In this document: one piece after another, positions 32,871-40,843 of the stretch
Layout of the letters: each line of letters opens with the position of its first letter
Position numbering within the stretch: position 1 is the stretch's first letter
Source of the DNA: Brevibacterium oceani
Lineage (GTDB): Bacteria; Actinomycetota; Actinomycetes; Actinomycetales; Brevibacteriaceae
Length of the DNA stretch: 64,000 nt
Reading direction: 5' to 3'
NCBI RefSeq assembly: GCF_013623835.1
Contig: NZ_JABKDE010000003.1
Span: 1-64,000 of the forward strand
Notes under the pieces: model-generated
Database searches by the model: none
Told to the model about the DNA's origin: nothing
Seen by the model: only the letters and a program-made list of their open reading frames with translations
Made by a program: the position numbers and the translations under genes

Positions 32871-34408
32871 CAGTCGACACCTCCCGCCGAGGTGGCTGTG
32901 CCGTTCCGTGAACCCGTCACCGAGGCGACGCCTCCGTCCCGAAGCGGAGTGCCCTCGTGCTCGGCCATCCACCTCGACCGATGCTCGGACGCGCTCGGAT
33001 CGATGCGGGTGATCGGCGAGTTCTCGACGACTCGGCGCGAGACCTCCCTGGCACGGTCGAGGAATTCGCGTCCGTCCCAGTCGACGGGCCACCCGTGTTC
33101 GAGTCGCAGCTTTCCGTCGACGATGACCGCCTCGATCTGGTCGCGATTGGCCACGCGGACGAGTTCCCAGGGCAGGTCCCAGGAGGGGACGAATTCCGGG
33201 GTGTCGATGTCGACGACGAGGAGATCGGCGTGGGCACCGGGGGCGATCTCGCCGACCCGGCCGCTCAGTCCCACTGCGTCAGCACCGCCGCGCAGTCCCT
33301 GTTCGAGCCAGGTCCAGCCGCCGCCGGACGAGGAGTCGACGACGTCCATTCCACCGGTGAGTCGCTGCGCGGTCTCGGCGGCGTCGAGGAGTCGGAACGC
33401 ATCCGAGCGGGTGCCGTCGGTGCCGAGTCCGATGCGCACACCGAGCTCGTGCATGAGCAGGGCGGGCGCCACGGCGTTGCCCTTCCATGAGCTGGCCACC
33501 GGATTGTAGGCGATCGCGCCGCCGGAGTCGCGCAGCAGGCGGATCTCGCGCGGGGTGAGCAGGGTGGCGTGCGCGGCGAGCAGTTCGGGACCGAGGGCGC
33601 CGAGGCGGGCCATCCTCTCGAGCGGACGTTCCCCGCTCGAATTCAGGGAGCGTTCGACGGCGACGATGTGTTCGTTGAGGTGCGTCTGGAAGGGCACTCC
33701 CGCCTCGCGGGCCATTCGCGTGAGGGCTACGAGAGCCTCGTCGGAGGCGACCTCGGGGATGGATACGGCCAGGGAGGGGTGGACGAGCGGCTCCGCGTCC
33801 CACCTGGTCAGGTGGGATTCGGCGGCGGCGACCACCTCGGCGACGGTCGAGGTGCGCACTCCCCCGCCGAGGTCGTTGCCGATCATCCCGAGCACGCAGC
33901 GCAGACCCACCGCCGAGGTGACGTCGGAGATCGCGGAGACGTCGACGCTCGAGCGGGTGCCGGCGTCGGCGACGGTGGTGAAGCCGCCGCGCAGTGATTC
34001 CCAGGCGGCCAGCCGGGTGGCGACGTCGATGGCCTCGGCGTCCATGTTCGACTCCATCGGCACCCACACGCGCTGGAAGATCTCGGAGGGTTCGCCGAAG
34101 ACGAGGGACTTGCCGAAGGTCTGCGTGAGGTGATGGTGGGCATCGATGAAACCGGGCATGAGCAGGCGACCGGGCAGGTCGATGCGGGTGACCTGGCGTT
34201 CGATATGGGCGGTGCCCGTCGTTACGGGGGCGTGCACTTCGGTCAGCAGCGCTGGGACTTGGGCGGCCACCTCGGCGAGGGGACCGACGGCGAGGATGCG
34301 GCCGTCGGCGACGAGGACCGCATGACCGGTCTGCGGACCCTCGGGGAGGAGGACCTGGTCGGGAACGAGCAGGGCCGGGGACTGGTGGAGCGTGCGCAGC
34401 TGGGACAT
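32867..34408 (-). CDS. Amidohydrolase-family deaminase (TrzN/SsnA/guanine-deaminase type)
   Basis: This is a 513-residue metal-dependent amidohydrolase. Ligands are in the usual order: GFIDAHHHLTQTF (His-X-His on strand 1), FQTHLNEH (strand 5 His), LAAHATLLTPREI (strand 6) and GLGTDGTRSDAF (strand 8 Asp). N- and C-terminal beta domains flank the barrel (LADGRILAVGPL, ADLLVVDIDTPEF). This is the architecture of chlorohydrolase/8-oxoguanine and cytosine/guanine deaminases. ATG 34408 has AAGGAAC upstream. A CCAAATCGATTTGG palindrome 30 nt before the start links it to the NCS2 permease and LacI regulator. A purine or s-triazine-like ring is the likely substrate. Confidence 0.85.
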   Translation of the reverse strand: MSQLRTLHQSPALLVPDQVLLPEGPQTGHAVLVADGRILAVGPLAEVAAQVPALLTEVHAPVTTGTAHIERQVTRIDLPGRLLMPGFIDAHHHLTQTFGKSLVFGEPSEIFQRVWVPMESNMDAEAIDVATRLAAWESLRGGFTTVADAGTRSSVDVSAISDVTSAVGLRCVLGMIGNDLGGGVRTSTVAEVVAAAESHLTRWDAEPLVHPSLAVSIPEVASDEALVALTRMAREAGVPFQTHLNEHIVAVERSLNSSGERPLERMARLGALGPELLAAHATLLTPREIRLLRDSGGAIAYNPVASSWKGNAVAPALLMHELGVRIGLGTDGTRSDAFRLLDAAETAQRLTGGMDVVDSSSGGGWTWLEQGLRGGADAVGLSGRVGEIAPGAHADLLVVDIDTPEFVPSWDLPWELVRVANRDQIEAVIVDGKLRLEHGWPVDWDGREFLDRAREVSRRVVENSPITRIDPSASEHRSRWMAEHEGTPLRDGGVASVTGSRNGTATSAGGVDW

Positions 34409-34437
34409 GGGTTCCTTCGCACTCGACAGGGATGGAG

Positions 34438-34451
34438 CCAAATCGATTTGG
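34438..34451. promoter_or_regulatory. LacI-type operator of the amidohydrolase-TSUP operon
   Basis: CCAAATCGATTTGG is a perfect 14-bp palindrome, identical in its 12-bp core to the site at 29312-29323 in front of the permease gene. Confidence 0.72.
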
Positions 34452-34560
34452 TTACTTCGATTGTACTGTTCCCGACAAGCTGGGGTCAACGATTTCTCGG
34501 GGGTCGCGGCACGAGGAGCTGCGCGATTCCGCGGCCCGGATCGGCGACTAGAATGAGGGG

Positions 34561-35886
34561 ATGACGACCCTGCCGCTCACCCCCGCCTCGGCGGATCATG
34601 GGCACTTGGAGTGCGGGTATTTCGACCGCGGAGAGTGCCGCTCGTGCGCGCTCCTCGAGACGCCGTATCCACAGCAGATCTCGGACAAGGAATCCTGGTG
34701 CCGGGAGATCCTCGCCGAGGCGGCTCCGCAGGTGTGGCTGCCGAGTTTCGCCGGCGGGATGGCCGGCTTTCGCAATCGGGCGAAGCTCGCCGTGGGCGGG
34801 TCAGCCGGTCGCGTCACCTTGGGCATCCTCGATGGGGAGTTCCACGGCGTCGATCTGCGCGACTGCGGGATCCAGGCGCCGGCGATCCGGGGCGTGGTCC
34901 CGGCCCTCGCGGACTTCCTCGACGGCACCGGGCTCGAACCCTACGATGTCTCCGCACGCCGCGGTGAGCTGAAGTTCGTCCACGTCACGGCGGCCCCGTC
35001 CGGGGATCTGATGGTCAGATTCGTCGTGCGCACCCAACACGGGCTCGACGTGCTGCGCTCGCGACGGACTGCACTGTTCGAGGCGGTGCCGAGCGCGACC
35101 GTGGTCTCGGTGAATCTGCTGCGGGAGCACAAGGCCGTGCTCGAGGGCAGCCGGGAAGAGATGCTGCGGGGCGAGTCGCTGCGGATGAACCTCGACCGGG
35201 TCGATCTGCACCTGAGGCCGCAGAGTTTCTTCCAGACGAACACGGATGTGGCCATCGGTTTGTACAACCAGGTGGCCGAGTGGGTGGATTCGGTGGAGGC
35301 GGAGAACCTGTGGGATCTCTATTGCGGTGTCGGCGGGTTCGCTCTCTACTGCGCGGGCGCCGAAGCGACGGCGGCGGGCACCGCTGCGGAGCCGTCAGCG
35401 GCCGCGTCCGGAAACGAACGGTCGATCGACGAGGTCACCTCAGGTTTCCGCCGACCCCGCCGAGTCACCGGCGTCGAGGTCAGCGAGCAGGCGATCGAGT
35501 CGGCGAAGATCAGCGCCGCCGAGCTCGGCATCGATGCACGTTTCCTCGCCGTCGATGCCACGGAGTTCGCGGAGGAGCACCTGGGTGGTGCTGGTTCCAC
35601 GCCCCTGGTCGGCACTTCCGCCTCGGCATACGAGGAGCAGCTAGCCACGGATGAACGGCCGGACTGCGTGATCGTCAACCCACCTCGGCGCGGGATCGGG
35701 GCCAGGCTGTCGTCCGCACTCGAGGATTCGGGTGTCGAGCACATCGTCTATTCGAGCTGCAACCCCGTCTCCCTGGCCAAGGACCTCGCCCGGATGCCGA
35801 GCTACGCGGTCGAGCAGGCGCGGATCTTCGACATGTTCCCGCACACGAAGCATCTCGAGGTCGCGGTCCTGCTCCAGCGAAAGTGA
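34561..35886 (+). CDS. 23S rRNA (uracil-C5)-methyltransferase, RlmC/RumA type
   Basis: This 441-residue RNA methyltransferase starts with the iron-sulfur cysteine motif ECGYFDRGECRSCALL (residues 19-34), followed by the QQISDKESWCREIL segment. The C-terminal Rossmann fold has LWDLYCGVGGFALY (SAM loop), VIVNPPRRGIG and the catalytic HIVYSSCNPVSLAKDL (Cys of SSCNP). This is the RlmC (m5U747) layout. An Ala/Gly/Ser-rich insert (about residues 275-310) splits the SAM domain between strands 1 and 2. ATG 34561 is next to GAATGAGGGG. The last 15 codons are repeated out of place at 36521-36565 after a toxin-antitoxin pair. Confidence 0.88.
   Translation: MTTLPLTPASADHGHLECGYFDRGECRSCALLETPYPQQISDKESWCREILAEAAPQVWLPSFAGGMAGFRNRAKLAVGGSAGRVTLGILDGEFHGVDLRDCGIQAPAIRGVVPALADFLDGTGLEPYDVSARRGELKFVHVTAAPSGDLMVRFVVRTQHGLDVLRSRRTALFEAVPSATVVSVNLLREHKAVLEGSREEMLRGESLRMNLDRVDLHLRPQSFFQTNTDVAIGLYNQVAEWVDSVEAENLWDLYCGVGGFALYCAGAEATAAGTAAEPSAAASGNERSIDEVTSGFRRPRRVTGVEVSEQAIESAKISAAELGIDARFLAVDATEFAEEHLGGAGSTPLVGTSASAYEEQLATDERPDCVIVNPPRRGIGARLSSALEDSGVEHIVYSSCNPVSLAKDLARMPSYAVEQARIFDMFPHTKHLEVAVLLQRK
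35842..35886 (+). repeat. 3' end of rlmC, left copy of a 45-bp repeat
   Basis: The codons for HTKHLEVAVLLQRK plus stop. The partner at 36521-36565 reads HMKHLEVGVLLRRQ plus stop, 8 of 45 bases different. Confidence 0.85.
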
Positions 35887-35941
35887 ACAACTGCGGACCT
35901 TCACCCTTCCCCTTCTGCTACCACATTGATACCATGGGAAT

Positions 35942-36145
35942 ATGGCTATGACACTGCGGTTGAATTCGGACGATGAACGCCTCCTGGCCGAGCTGGCAGA
36001 AGCCGAAGGCATCAGCCGCCAAGCGCTGACGATTCGCGCCATCCATGAGATGGCGGAGCGACGCGGCCACGCCGCCAAAGTCAGTCAAGCTTCCGAACGC
36101 GCGCGCGACCGCTATGCCAAACTCCTCGAACGCCTCGGTGAATGA
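35942..36145 (+). CDS. Antitoxin of a Doc-type toxin-antitoxin pair
   Basis: This 67-residue protein has a ribbon-helix-helix-like N-terminus (MTLRLNSDDERLLAELAEAEGISRQALTIRAI) and a Lys/Arg/Glu-rich C-terminal helix suited to wrapping the toxin. The stop overlaps the toxin start as ATGA, the usual order of antitoxin first. Two start codons are possible (35942 and 35948). Upstream GATACC and the repeated ACCA/TGG units at 35920-35940 are probably the autoregulated promoter-operator. The family is not Phd by sequence; the RHH assignment is tentative. Confidence 0.78.
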   Translation: MAMTLRLNSDDERLLAELAEAEGISRQALTIRAIHEMAERRGHAAKVSQASERARDRYAKLLERLGE

Positions 36146-36513
36146 CTTCTTACCTCCGCACTGAGGACATGCTCGCGCTGACCGCCGACCTCAATGTGGG
36201 GCCGGTAAGAGATCTGGGCTTGTCGGAGTCAGCAACGCACCGTCCTCGAACTGTGCTCTGGGGAGCGGAGGCGTACCCTTCTCTGGAGACCAAGGCGGCT
36301 TCGCTCCTCGAATCCGTCGTACGCAACCATCCGCTTGTCGACGGAAACAAGCGTCTCGGGTGGCTGAGCGTCGTCGTCTTCTACGAGCTCAATGGGGTCT
36401 TTCTCGAAGCACCAGACGACGAAGCCTATGACCTGGTGATATCGGTCGCCAGCGGAGAGCTCGGTGTCGATGAGGTCGCTCACTCCCTCCGCCGGTGGCG
36501 TGACCAAAGCTGA
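36142..36513 (+). CDS. Doc-family (Fic fold) toxin
   Basis: This 123-residue protein has the Doc/Fic motif HPLVDGNKRLGW (residues 63-74, canonical HxFx(D/N)GNKR with Leu for Phe). It starts with YLRTEDMLALTADLN and has GAEAYPSLETKAASLLESVVRN before the motif, as in Doc. Known Doc toxins phosphorylate elongation factor Tu and stop translation. It overlaps the antitoxin by four bases. Length equals that of intact Doc proteins, and His, Asn, Lys and Arg of the motif are kept, so it is probably active. The pair sits in the 3' end of rlmC. Confidence 0.88.
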   Translation: MTSYLRTEDMLALTADLNVGPVRDLGLSESATHRPRTVLWGAEAYPSLETKAASLLESVVRNHPLVDGNKRLGWLSVVVFYELNGVFLEAPDDEAYDLVISVASGELGVDEVAHSLRRWRDQS

Positions 36514-36520
36514 AGACCCT

Positions 36521-36565
36521 CACATGAAGCACCTCGAGGTCGGGGTCCTGCTGCGCCGGCAGTGA
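36521..36565 (+). repeat. Displaced rlmC 3' end, right copy of the 45-bp repeat
   Basis: The sequence begins 8 nt after the toxin stop and encodes HMKHLEVGVLLRRQ plus stop in an orphan frame. It is the homologue of the true rlmC C-terminus at 35842-35886 and marks the right edge of the inserted 680-bp segment. Confidence 0.85.
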
Positions 36566-36592
36566 GGACGGAAGACTCACAGCGCTGGAAAC

Positions 36593-37651
36593 TCACGCCG
36601 TGTAGTCCATCCCCATCGCCGTGCGCACCTCGGCAAGCGTCGCCTCGGCGATGGCATTGGCCCGTTCGTTGCCGGCAGCCAGGATGCGCCTCACCTCGGC
36701 GGGGTCGGCTTCCAACTCGGCGCGACGGGACCGATGGTCCGCGAGATAGTCGTTGACCACCTCGGCGACATGGTTCTTCAGTGCCCCGGCACCTGCGTCG
36801 GCGATGGTCGCCGCAATGGCCTCGGGCGGCTCACCGGTGCACACCGACGCCGTCGACAGCAGCGCCGAGACCCCGGGACGATTGTCGGGATCGAAGGTGA
36901 TGTGCCGGTCTGAGTCGGTCTGGGTCCGGCGGATGGTCGCAGCTGTCTCGTCAGCGCTCATGCCCAGGGAGATGGCGTTTCCGTAGCTCTTCGACATCTT
37001 CCGTCCGTCGAGTCCGGGGAGTTCGGGTGTAGTGGTGAGCAGGGCTTCCGGCTCGGGGAAGATCGCGCCCGAATCAGACCCGTAACGCTCGTTGAAGCGG
37101 CGGGCGATGGTGCGAGTGATCTCGACGTGCGGCAGGTTGTCCTTACCGACCGGCACGAGGTTGCCCTTGCAGAAGAGGATATCCGCGGCCTGGTGGACCG
37201 GGTAGGTGAGCAGGAGCCCGCTGAGTGGTCGCTCAGAGGCGGCGAGTTCGGATTTGACCGTCGGATTGCGTCGGAGTTCGGAGTCGGTGACGAGGCTGAG
37301 GAACGGCAGCAGCAGCTGGTTGAGTGCGGGAATGGCTGAGTGCGTGAAGGTCGTCGTCCGTGTCGGATCGACGCCTGCCGCGAGGTAGTCCATCATCGCC
37401 TCGAGGACGTTGTTGTGGACATTCGCCGAGGTAGCCCGGTCCGTGATCACCTGGTAGTCGGCGATGACGATGAACGTCTCGATGCCGAGGTTCTGCAGGC
37501 GCACACGCTCGAGTACGGATCCGAAGAGGTGCCCGAGATGGAGCGGTCCGGTGGGCCGCTCGCCGGTGAGCATGCGAAATCGGCCGGGGTGAGCGTCGAT
37601 GTCGGCGCGCAGCTGCGGCATGCGTTCGAGGGTGGCCGTGAGTGAGTCCAT
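36593..37651 (-). CDS. trpS: Tryptophan--tRNA ligase
   Basis: This 352-residue class I aminoacyl-tRNA synthetase has ERPTGPLHLGHLFGSVLERV (HIGH-like HLGH at 38-41), the tryptophan-site stretch PVHQAADILFCKGNLVPVGKDNLPHVEITR, and GLDGRKMSKSYGNAI with the KMSKS loop. ATG 37651 follows ACAGGAGACAC; the in-frame extension upstream is rejected. Downstream is the rlmC remnant. A 17-residue leader with three consecutive Trp codons lies 98 nt upstream, so expression should rise when charged tRNA-Trp is scarce. Many actinobacteria have a second, inducible TrpRS; whether this is the only one cannot be seen here. Confidence 0.95.
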   Translation of the reverse strand: MDSLTATLERMPQLRADIDAHPGRFRMLTGERPTGPLHLGHLFGSVLERVRLQNLGIETFIVIADYQVITDRATSANVHNNVLEAMMDYLAAGVDPTRTTTFTHSAIPALNQLLLPFLSLVTDSELRRNPTVKSELAASERPLSGLLLTYPVHQAADILFCKGNLVPVGKDNLPHVEITRTIARRFNERYGSDSGAIFPEPEALLTTTPELPGLDGRKMSKSYGNAISLGMSADETAATIRRTQTDSDRHITFDPDNRPGVSALLSTASVCTGEPPEAIAATIADAGAGALKNHVAEVVNDYLADHRSRRAELEADPAEVRRILAAGNERANAIAEATLAEVRTAMGMDYTA

Positions 37652-37718
37652 GGATGTGTCTCCTGTGTTCGTGTCGATGTGATGACAAGGACTGCACGGA
37701 AGGGGCCTCACAGGGAGA

Positions 37719-37774
37719 GCGGGCTGCCATGCAGCCCGCGGGTATGCGTCAGTCGGCTGCGTCGAGAGGCAGCC
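37719..37774 (-). promoter_or_regulatory. Tryptophan attenuator stems 1-4 of trpS
   Basis: On the minus strand, GGCTGC (37774-37769, overlapping the last Trp codon) can pair with GCAGCC (37760-37755). The latter can instead pair with GGGCTGC of the next stem, whose normal partner is GCAGCCC. That 3:4 hairpin (37719-37739) has a 9-bp stem and a 3-nt loop. Mutually exclusive 1:2, 2:3 and 3:4 pairings are the classic attenuator design. The 3:4 stem is followed by TCTCCCTGTG, not a clean U-run. Confidence 0.7.
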
Positions 37775-37802
37775 ACCACCAGTTGAGTCCGGAATTGCGC
37801 AT
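37749..37802 (-). CDS. trpS leader peptide with three tandem Trp codons
   Basis: The minus-strand ORF encodes MRNSGLNWWWLPLDAAD and stops 98 nt before trpS. Three consecutive TGG codons (37781-37773) would stall the ribosome when tryptophanyl-tRNA runs low. A TACGAT -10 lies 6 nt before the ATG, so the transcript starts at or near the first codon. Leader peptides with runs of Trp codons are well known before trp genes of actinobacteria. Confidence 0.8.
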   Translation of the reverse strand: MRNSGLNWWWLPLDAAD

Positions 37803-37986
37803 GCCCCGATCGTACTCGTGTCGAATCATCGCCGAGGCGGCGGGTGGGGTTTGTCAGCGATGAGTTGGCGGGCGGCGAGGTGGTGTTCGTCTGTATTGAG
37901 TAGCGGTAAGCTCGACACCATGACCGGACAGGCACACAGCCGCTCACGGATCGGTAACCCGGTCGGCAGTTGAGCCGCAGAGGGCA

Positions 37987-38296
37987 AAAGCGTTCGGCTC
38001 GCTGCCCTCCCACGAAGAAGTCTTCTCCAACATCATGCTCTCCGACGGAGTGAAGCTCCAGTTCGCCTCTCCCCCCGCCGGGGTTCGACATCCTCCCGGT
38101 CCATATGGCGTTCCTGTGCACGGATGAGCACTTCGATCGGGCCGTTGGCTTGCTCGAACGACGTGGCCTCGACTTCTGGGCCGATCCACAGCGCACCCGC
38201 CTACAAGAATCGAACGAGGAGCACGGCGGTCGCGGCGTCTACTTCCTCGACCCGTCGGGCATGTACTTGGAGCTCATCACCAAGCCGTACCTGTAA
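37987..38296 (+). pseudogene. Broken VOC/glyoxalase-family gene
   Basis: One frame encodes SLPSHEEVFSNIMLSDGVKLQFASPP (about 37999-38080), then a shift near 38080-38086 leads to FDILPVHMAFLCTDEHFDRA and on to GVYFLDPSGMYLELITKPYL at 38296. Together they give the second half of a vicinal-oxygen-chelate protein with its typical end (DPSG..LEL.TKPY). The N-terminal half is absent or unrecognisable, so the gene is dead. Confidence 0.75.
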
Positions 38297-38307
38297 GGAT
38301 CGCCGAG

Positions 38308-38372
38308 CGCTTAAGTCGGCGCCCACCGCGCACCGCATAACGCACTACAGTGTCGGCAACTTGAGCGGTCGG
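38308..38372. repeat. 65-bp palindromic repeat, family B, left copy
   Basis: The sequence starts CGCTTAAGTCGG and ends GTCGGCAACTTGAGCGGTCGG; the ends are inverted repeats (ACCGCTYAARTTGSC type). It is about 91% identical to 42632-42696 in the same orientation. It lies just after the broken VOC gene and before the end of the LysR gene. Confidence 0.85.
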
Positions 38373-38415
38373 CGTCCTGCTCGCTCATGTGCCGCCGCTG
38401 TCGACTGCGCCGAAG

Positions 38416-39300
38416 CTATGCCAGCAGACTCTGCCGGAAACGCTCGACGACAGCCGGCAGGGGCCCGCGCTTGCGATGAACGACGACAAGTGTGCGCTCG
38501 ATGGTCGGACAGATCGGTATGCTCACGATGCCTTCGAACTGCACCAGCGGCACGACCATCTCGGGCACGACCGAGACGCCTAATCCAGCTGAGACCAAAC
38601 CGCCTACAGCTGGAATGCTGCGGGCCGACTGCACTACGTCGACACTGACGTCGTACTTGGCGAACGCGTGGTCAACCAAGGGTCCGATGCTGGTGACCGC
38701 ATCAAAGCCGATGAACTTCTCCAGAGAGAAATCACTCCAGGTGAGTTTTTTCAGCTCGGCCAGCCGATGACCAGTCGACATTATCGCCACCAGCTTGTCG
38801 GAGACGACCTCTTCGATCTCAAGCTCGGCGGGAATACTCGAATCAAGGGCCAGGATGCCCAAATCCACGGTGCCGTTGAGGATCTTCTCCGCCACGTTCT
38901 CCTGGGGTTCGTCGTGGATCTTCAACCCCACCTGCGGCAGATCTCGGCGAAAGTCCGCGATCACGTGCGGCAGCAGCGTCGCAGTCACTGATGGAAGGCA
39001 TGCCACTCGCACGATGCCGTCTTCCCCGTTCATATGTCGTGCGATGCGATCCAGTGCCTCATCGTAGGTGGCGACTGCCATCGAAGCGTGAGCCGCGACC
39101 TCTTCGCCCAGACGGGTCGGGACGACCGATCGTGTGCTCCGGTCGAAGAGCCTGCTGCCGATGCGCCGTTCCGCCTCAGCCAATGCCCGACTCACAGCTG
39201 GCTGGCTGATCTGCAAGCCCTCGGCGGCGAGGGTGAAGCTGCGCAGTCGGTGAAGCGCCTCGATTGCGCGCAGGTGGTAAATCGCCAGATTAATAACCAT
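38416..39300 (-). CDS. LysR-family regulator of the CitMHS-AtuA cassette
   Basis: This 294-residue LysR protein has an HTH at residues 6-65 (HRLRSFTLAAEGLQISQPAVSRAL) and an effector domain with VRVACLPSVTATLLPHVIADF, GTVDLGILAL and AVGGLVSAGLGVSVVPEMVV. It is divergent from the CitMHS transporter with an 88-bp intergenic region, the standard LysR arrangement. Base composition here is slightly less G/C-rich than the surroundings. The likely inducer is the organic acid carried by the transporter. Confidence 0.87.
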   Translation of the reverse strand: MVINLAIYHLRAIEALHRLRSFTLAAEGLQISQPAVSRALAEAERRIGSRLFDRSTRSVVPTRLGEEVAAHASMAVATYDEALDRIARHMNGEDGIVRVACLPSVTATLLPHVIADFRRDLPQVGLKIHDEPQENVAEKILNGTVDLGILALDSSIPAELEIEEVVSDKLVAIMSTGHRLAELKKLTWSDFSLEKFIGFDAVTSIGPLVDHAFAKYDVSVDVVQSARSIPAVGGLVSAGLGVSVVPEMVVPLVQFEGIVSIPICPTIERTLVVVHRKRGPLPAVVERFRQSLLA

Positions 39301-39388
39301 AGTTCATCAGTGTAGAGCGAAACGATATTGGACGAAGCCTTCAATGAGCCTGGATCATGGACTTTGATCTCTGAGAAAGGAATCAAAG
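39301..39388. promoter_or_regulatory. LysR/CitMHS divergent promoter region
   Basis: The 88 bp between divergent genes are AT-richer than average (CATAGTTCATCAGTGTAG, CGAAACGATATTGG). The T-N11-A type LysR half sites can be drawn but none is clearly better than the others. Confidence 0.35.
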
Positions 39389-40843
39389 GTGCTTTCACTC
39401 ATTGGATACGTATCAATGCTGGTGATCCTCGCTCTGCTGCTCTGGCAGAAGGTGTCACCCATCGTCGCTCTCGCAGGAGTCCCGATCGTTGCGGCTCTCA
39501 TCGCAGGCAATTCACCGGCGCAAGTCAGCGAATTCGCGTTGGCCGGTATCAACAGCGTCGCCAGCGTTGTCGTGATGTTCGTATTCGCCATCGTGTTCTT
39601 CGGCATCCTCCGTCACGTCGGGTTCTTCGACCCGATCATCGACAGGATCGTCCGCCTCGGCGGCTCGTCTCCGAAAGCCGTGGCGGTAGCGACGACACTG
39701 TTGGCCTCCGTGGCTCACCTCGACGGCGCCGGCGCGACAACGTTCCTCATCACCATCCCTGCGATGCTGCCGATCTATCAGCGTCTCGGCATGAGTCGCT
39801 TGACGCTGACGGCTTGCGTAGGCCTTGGTGCGGGTGCCATGAACATGCTGCCCTGGGGAGGTCCGACCGCACGGGCCGCGGCAACCGTGGGTGTCGAACC
39901 CAATGTGGTGTGGACACCGCTCATACCGGCCCAGATCGTCGGTGTCATCGCTGCACTCGGCGTCGCATGGTTCCTCGGCAGTCGCGAAGCCAAGCGCATC
40001 ACGAAGGGTAAGCCTGCCGAATTCGCCGAGGCGGTCGACACTCACAACGGTGACCACTCCACTCGTTCGATCGAGGTCGACACAATCGAGGCCGGCCGGA
40101 ACAGGGCCGAGTCATCCGAGCACAACAGCTTCAACTCACGTTCAACCTCGGTAGTGGAAGACAAGGGTCGTCAGGAATCCGGCGACCGCTCCGACACCGT
40201 CGAGAAGGACTTCCGCAACATTCCGCTGTGGGTCAACGGGCTGATTCTGCTGGCAACCCTGGTGGTGCTGATGTGGGGCATCGTCTCCCCAGCTGTCGCC
40301 TTCCTCGTCGCGACGATCATCGCACTCATCATCAATTTCCGAGGGTTGGAGAACCAGTCACGGCAATTCGACATCAGTGCGAAGTCGGCAATGCTCATGG
40401 CCAGCACCTTGCTGGCCGCAGGTGTTCTCCTCGGTGTCCTCGACGAAAGCGGGATGATCGAGTCGATGGCCGAATCAGCGGTCAAGATCCTGCCGGCGGG
40501 AATCATGCCGATCCTGCCGATCGCCGTCGCCGTACTCGGCGTGCCCATGAGCTTGTTCTTCGGGCCTGACGCCTACTACTTCGGCGTCTTGCCGGTCCTA
40601 TCCGCCGTGGGCTCGAACTACGGCATCGATCCTGTTGTGCTCGCCCAGGCATCAGTCATCGGACAGGAGACACTCGGATTTCCCATCAGCCCCCTGACCG
40701 GGGCGTTCTACCTTCTCGTCGGGCTGGCAAACGTACCGATCGGCAAGCACATCCTCGGCCTATTCGGCTGGGCATGGCTGGTCAGTATCATCGTGATCAT
40801 CGCCGCAATCGTGATCGGAGTGATTCCCCTGTGGACAGCCTGA
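39389..40843 (+). CDS. CitMHS-family organic acid transporter
   Basis: This 484-residue carrier has about twelve helices in two halves separated by a long hydrophilic loop (about 205-270). Family stretches are VSPIVALAGVPIVAALIAG, LLASVAHLDGAGATTFLITIPAMLPIY, CVGLGAGAMNMLPWGGPTARAA and SLFFGPDAYYFGVLPVL with GFPISPLTGAFYLLVGLANV. CitMHS proteins carry metal-citrate or related tricarboxylates with protons. GTG 39389 has GAGAAAGG upstream. Its last codons overlap the AtuA-like gene by 13 bases, so transporter and enzyme are one operon. Confidence 0.87.
   Translation: MLSLIGYVSMLVILALLLWQKVSPIVALAGVPIVAALIAGNSPAQVSEFALAGINSVASVVVMFVFAIVFFGILRHVGFFDPIIDRIVRLGGSSPKAVAVATTLLASVAHLDGAGATTFLITIPAMLPIYQRLGMSRLTLTACVGLGAGAMNMLPWGGPTARAAATVGVEPNVVWTPLIPAQIVGVIAALGVAWFLGSREAKRITKGKPAEFAEAVDTHNGDHSTRSIEVDTIEAGRNRAESSEHNSFNSRSTSVVEDKGRQESGDRSDTVEKDFRNIPLWVNGLILLATLVVLMWGIVSPAVAFLVATIIALIINFRGLENQSRQFDISAKSAMLMASTLLAAGVLLGVLDESGMIESMAESAVKILPAGIMPILPIAVAVLGVPMSLFFGPDAYYFGVLPVLSAVGSNYGIDPVVLAQASVIGQETLGFPISPLTGAFYLLVGLANVPIGKHILGLFGWAWLVSIIVIIAAIVIGVIPLWTA

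Noticed and set aside
36521-36592. Orphan short gene downstream of doc
   Set aside because: It is the displaced rlmC 3' end, not an independent gene.
37652-37802. T-box riboswitch upstream of trpS
   Set aside because: No T-box sequence or specifier-loop architecture is visible; the Trp-codon leader explains the region better.
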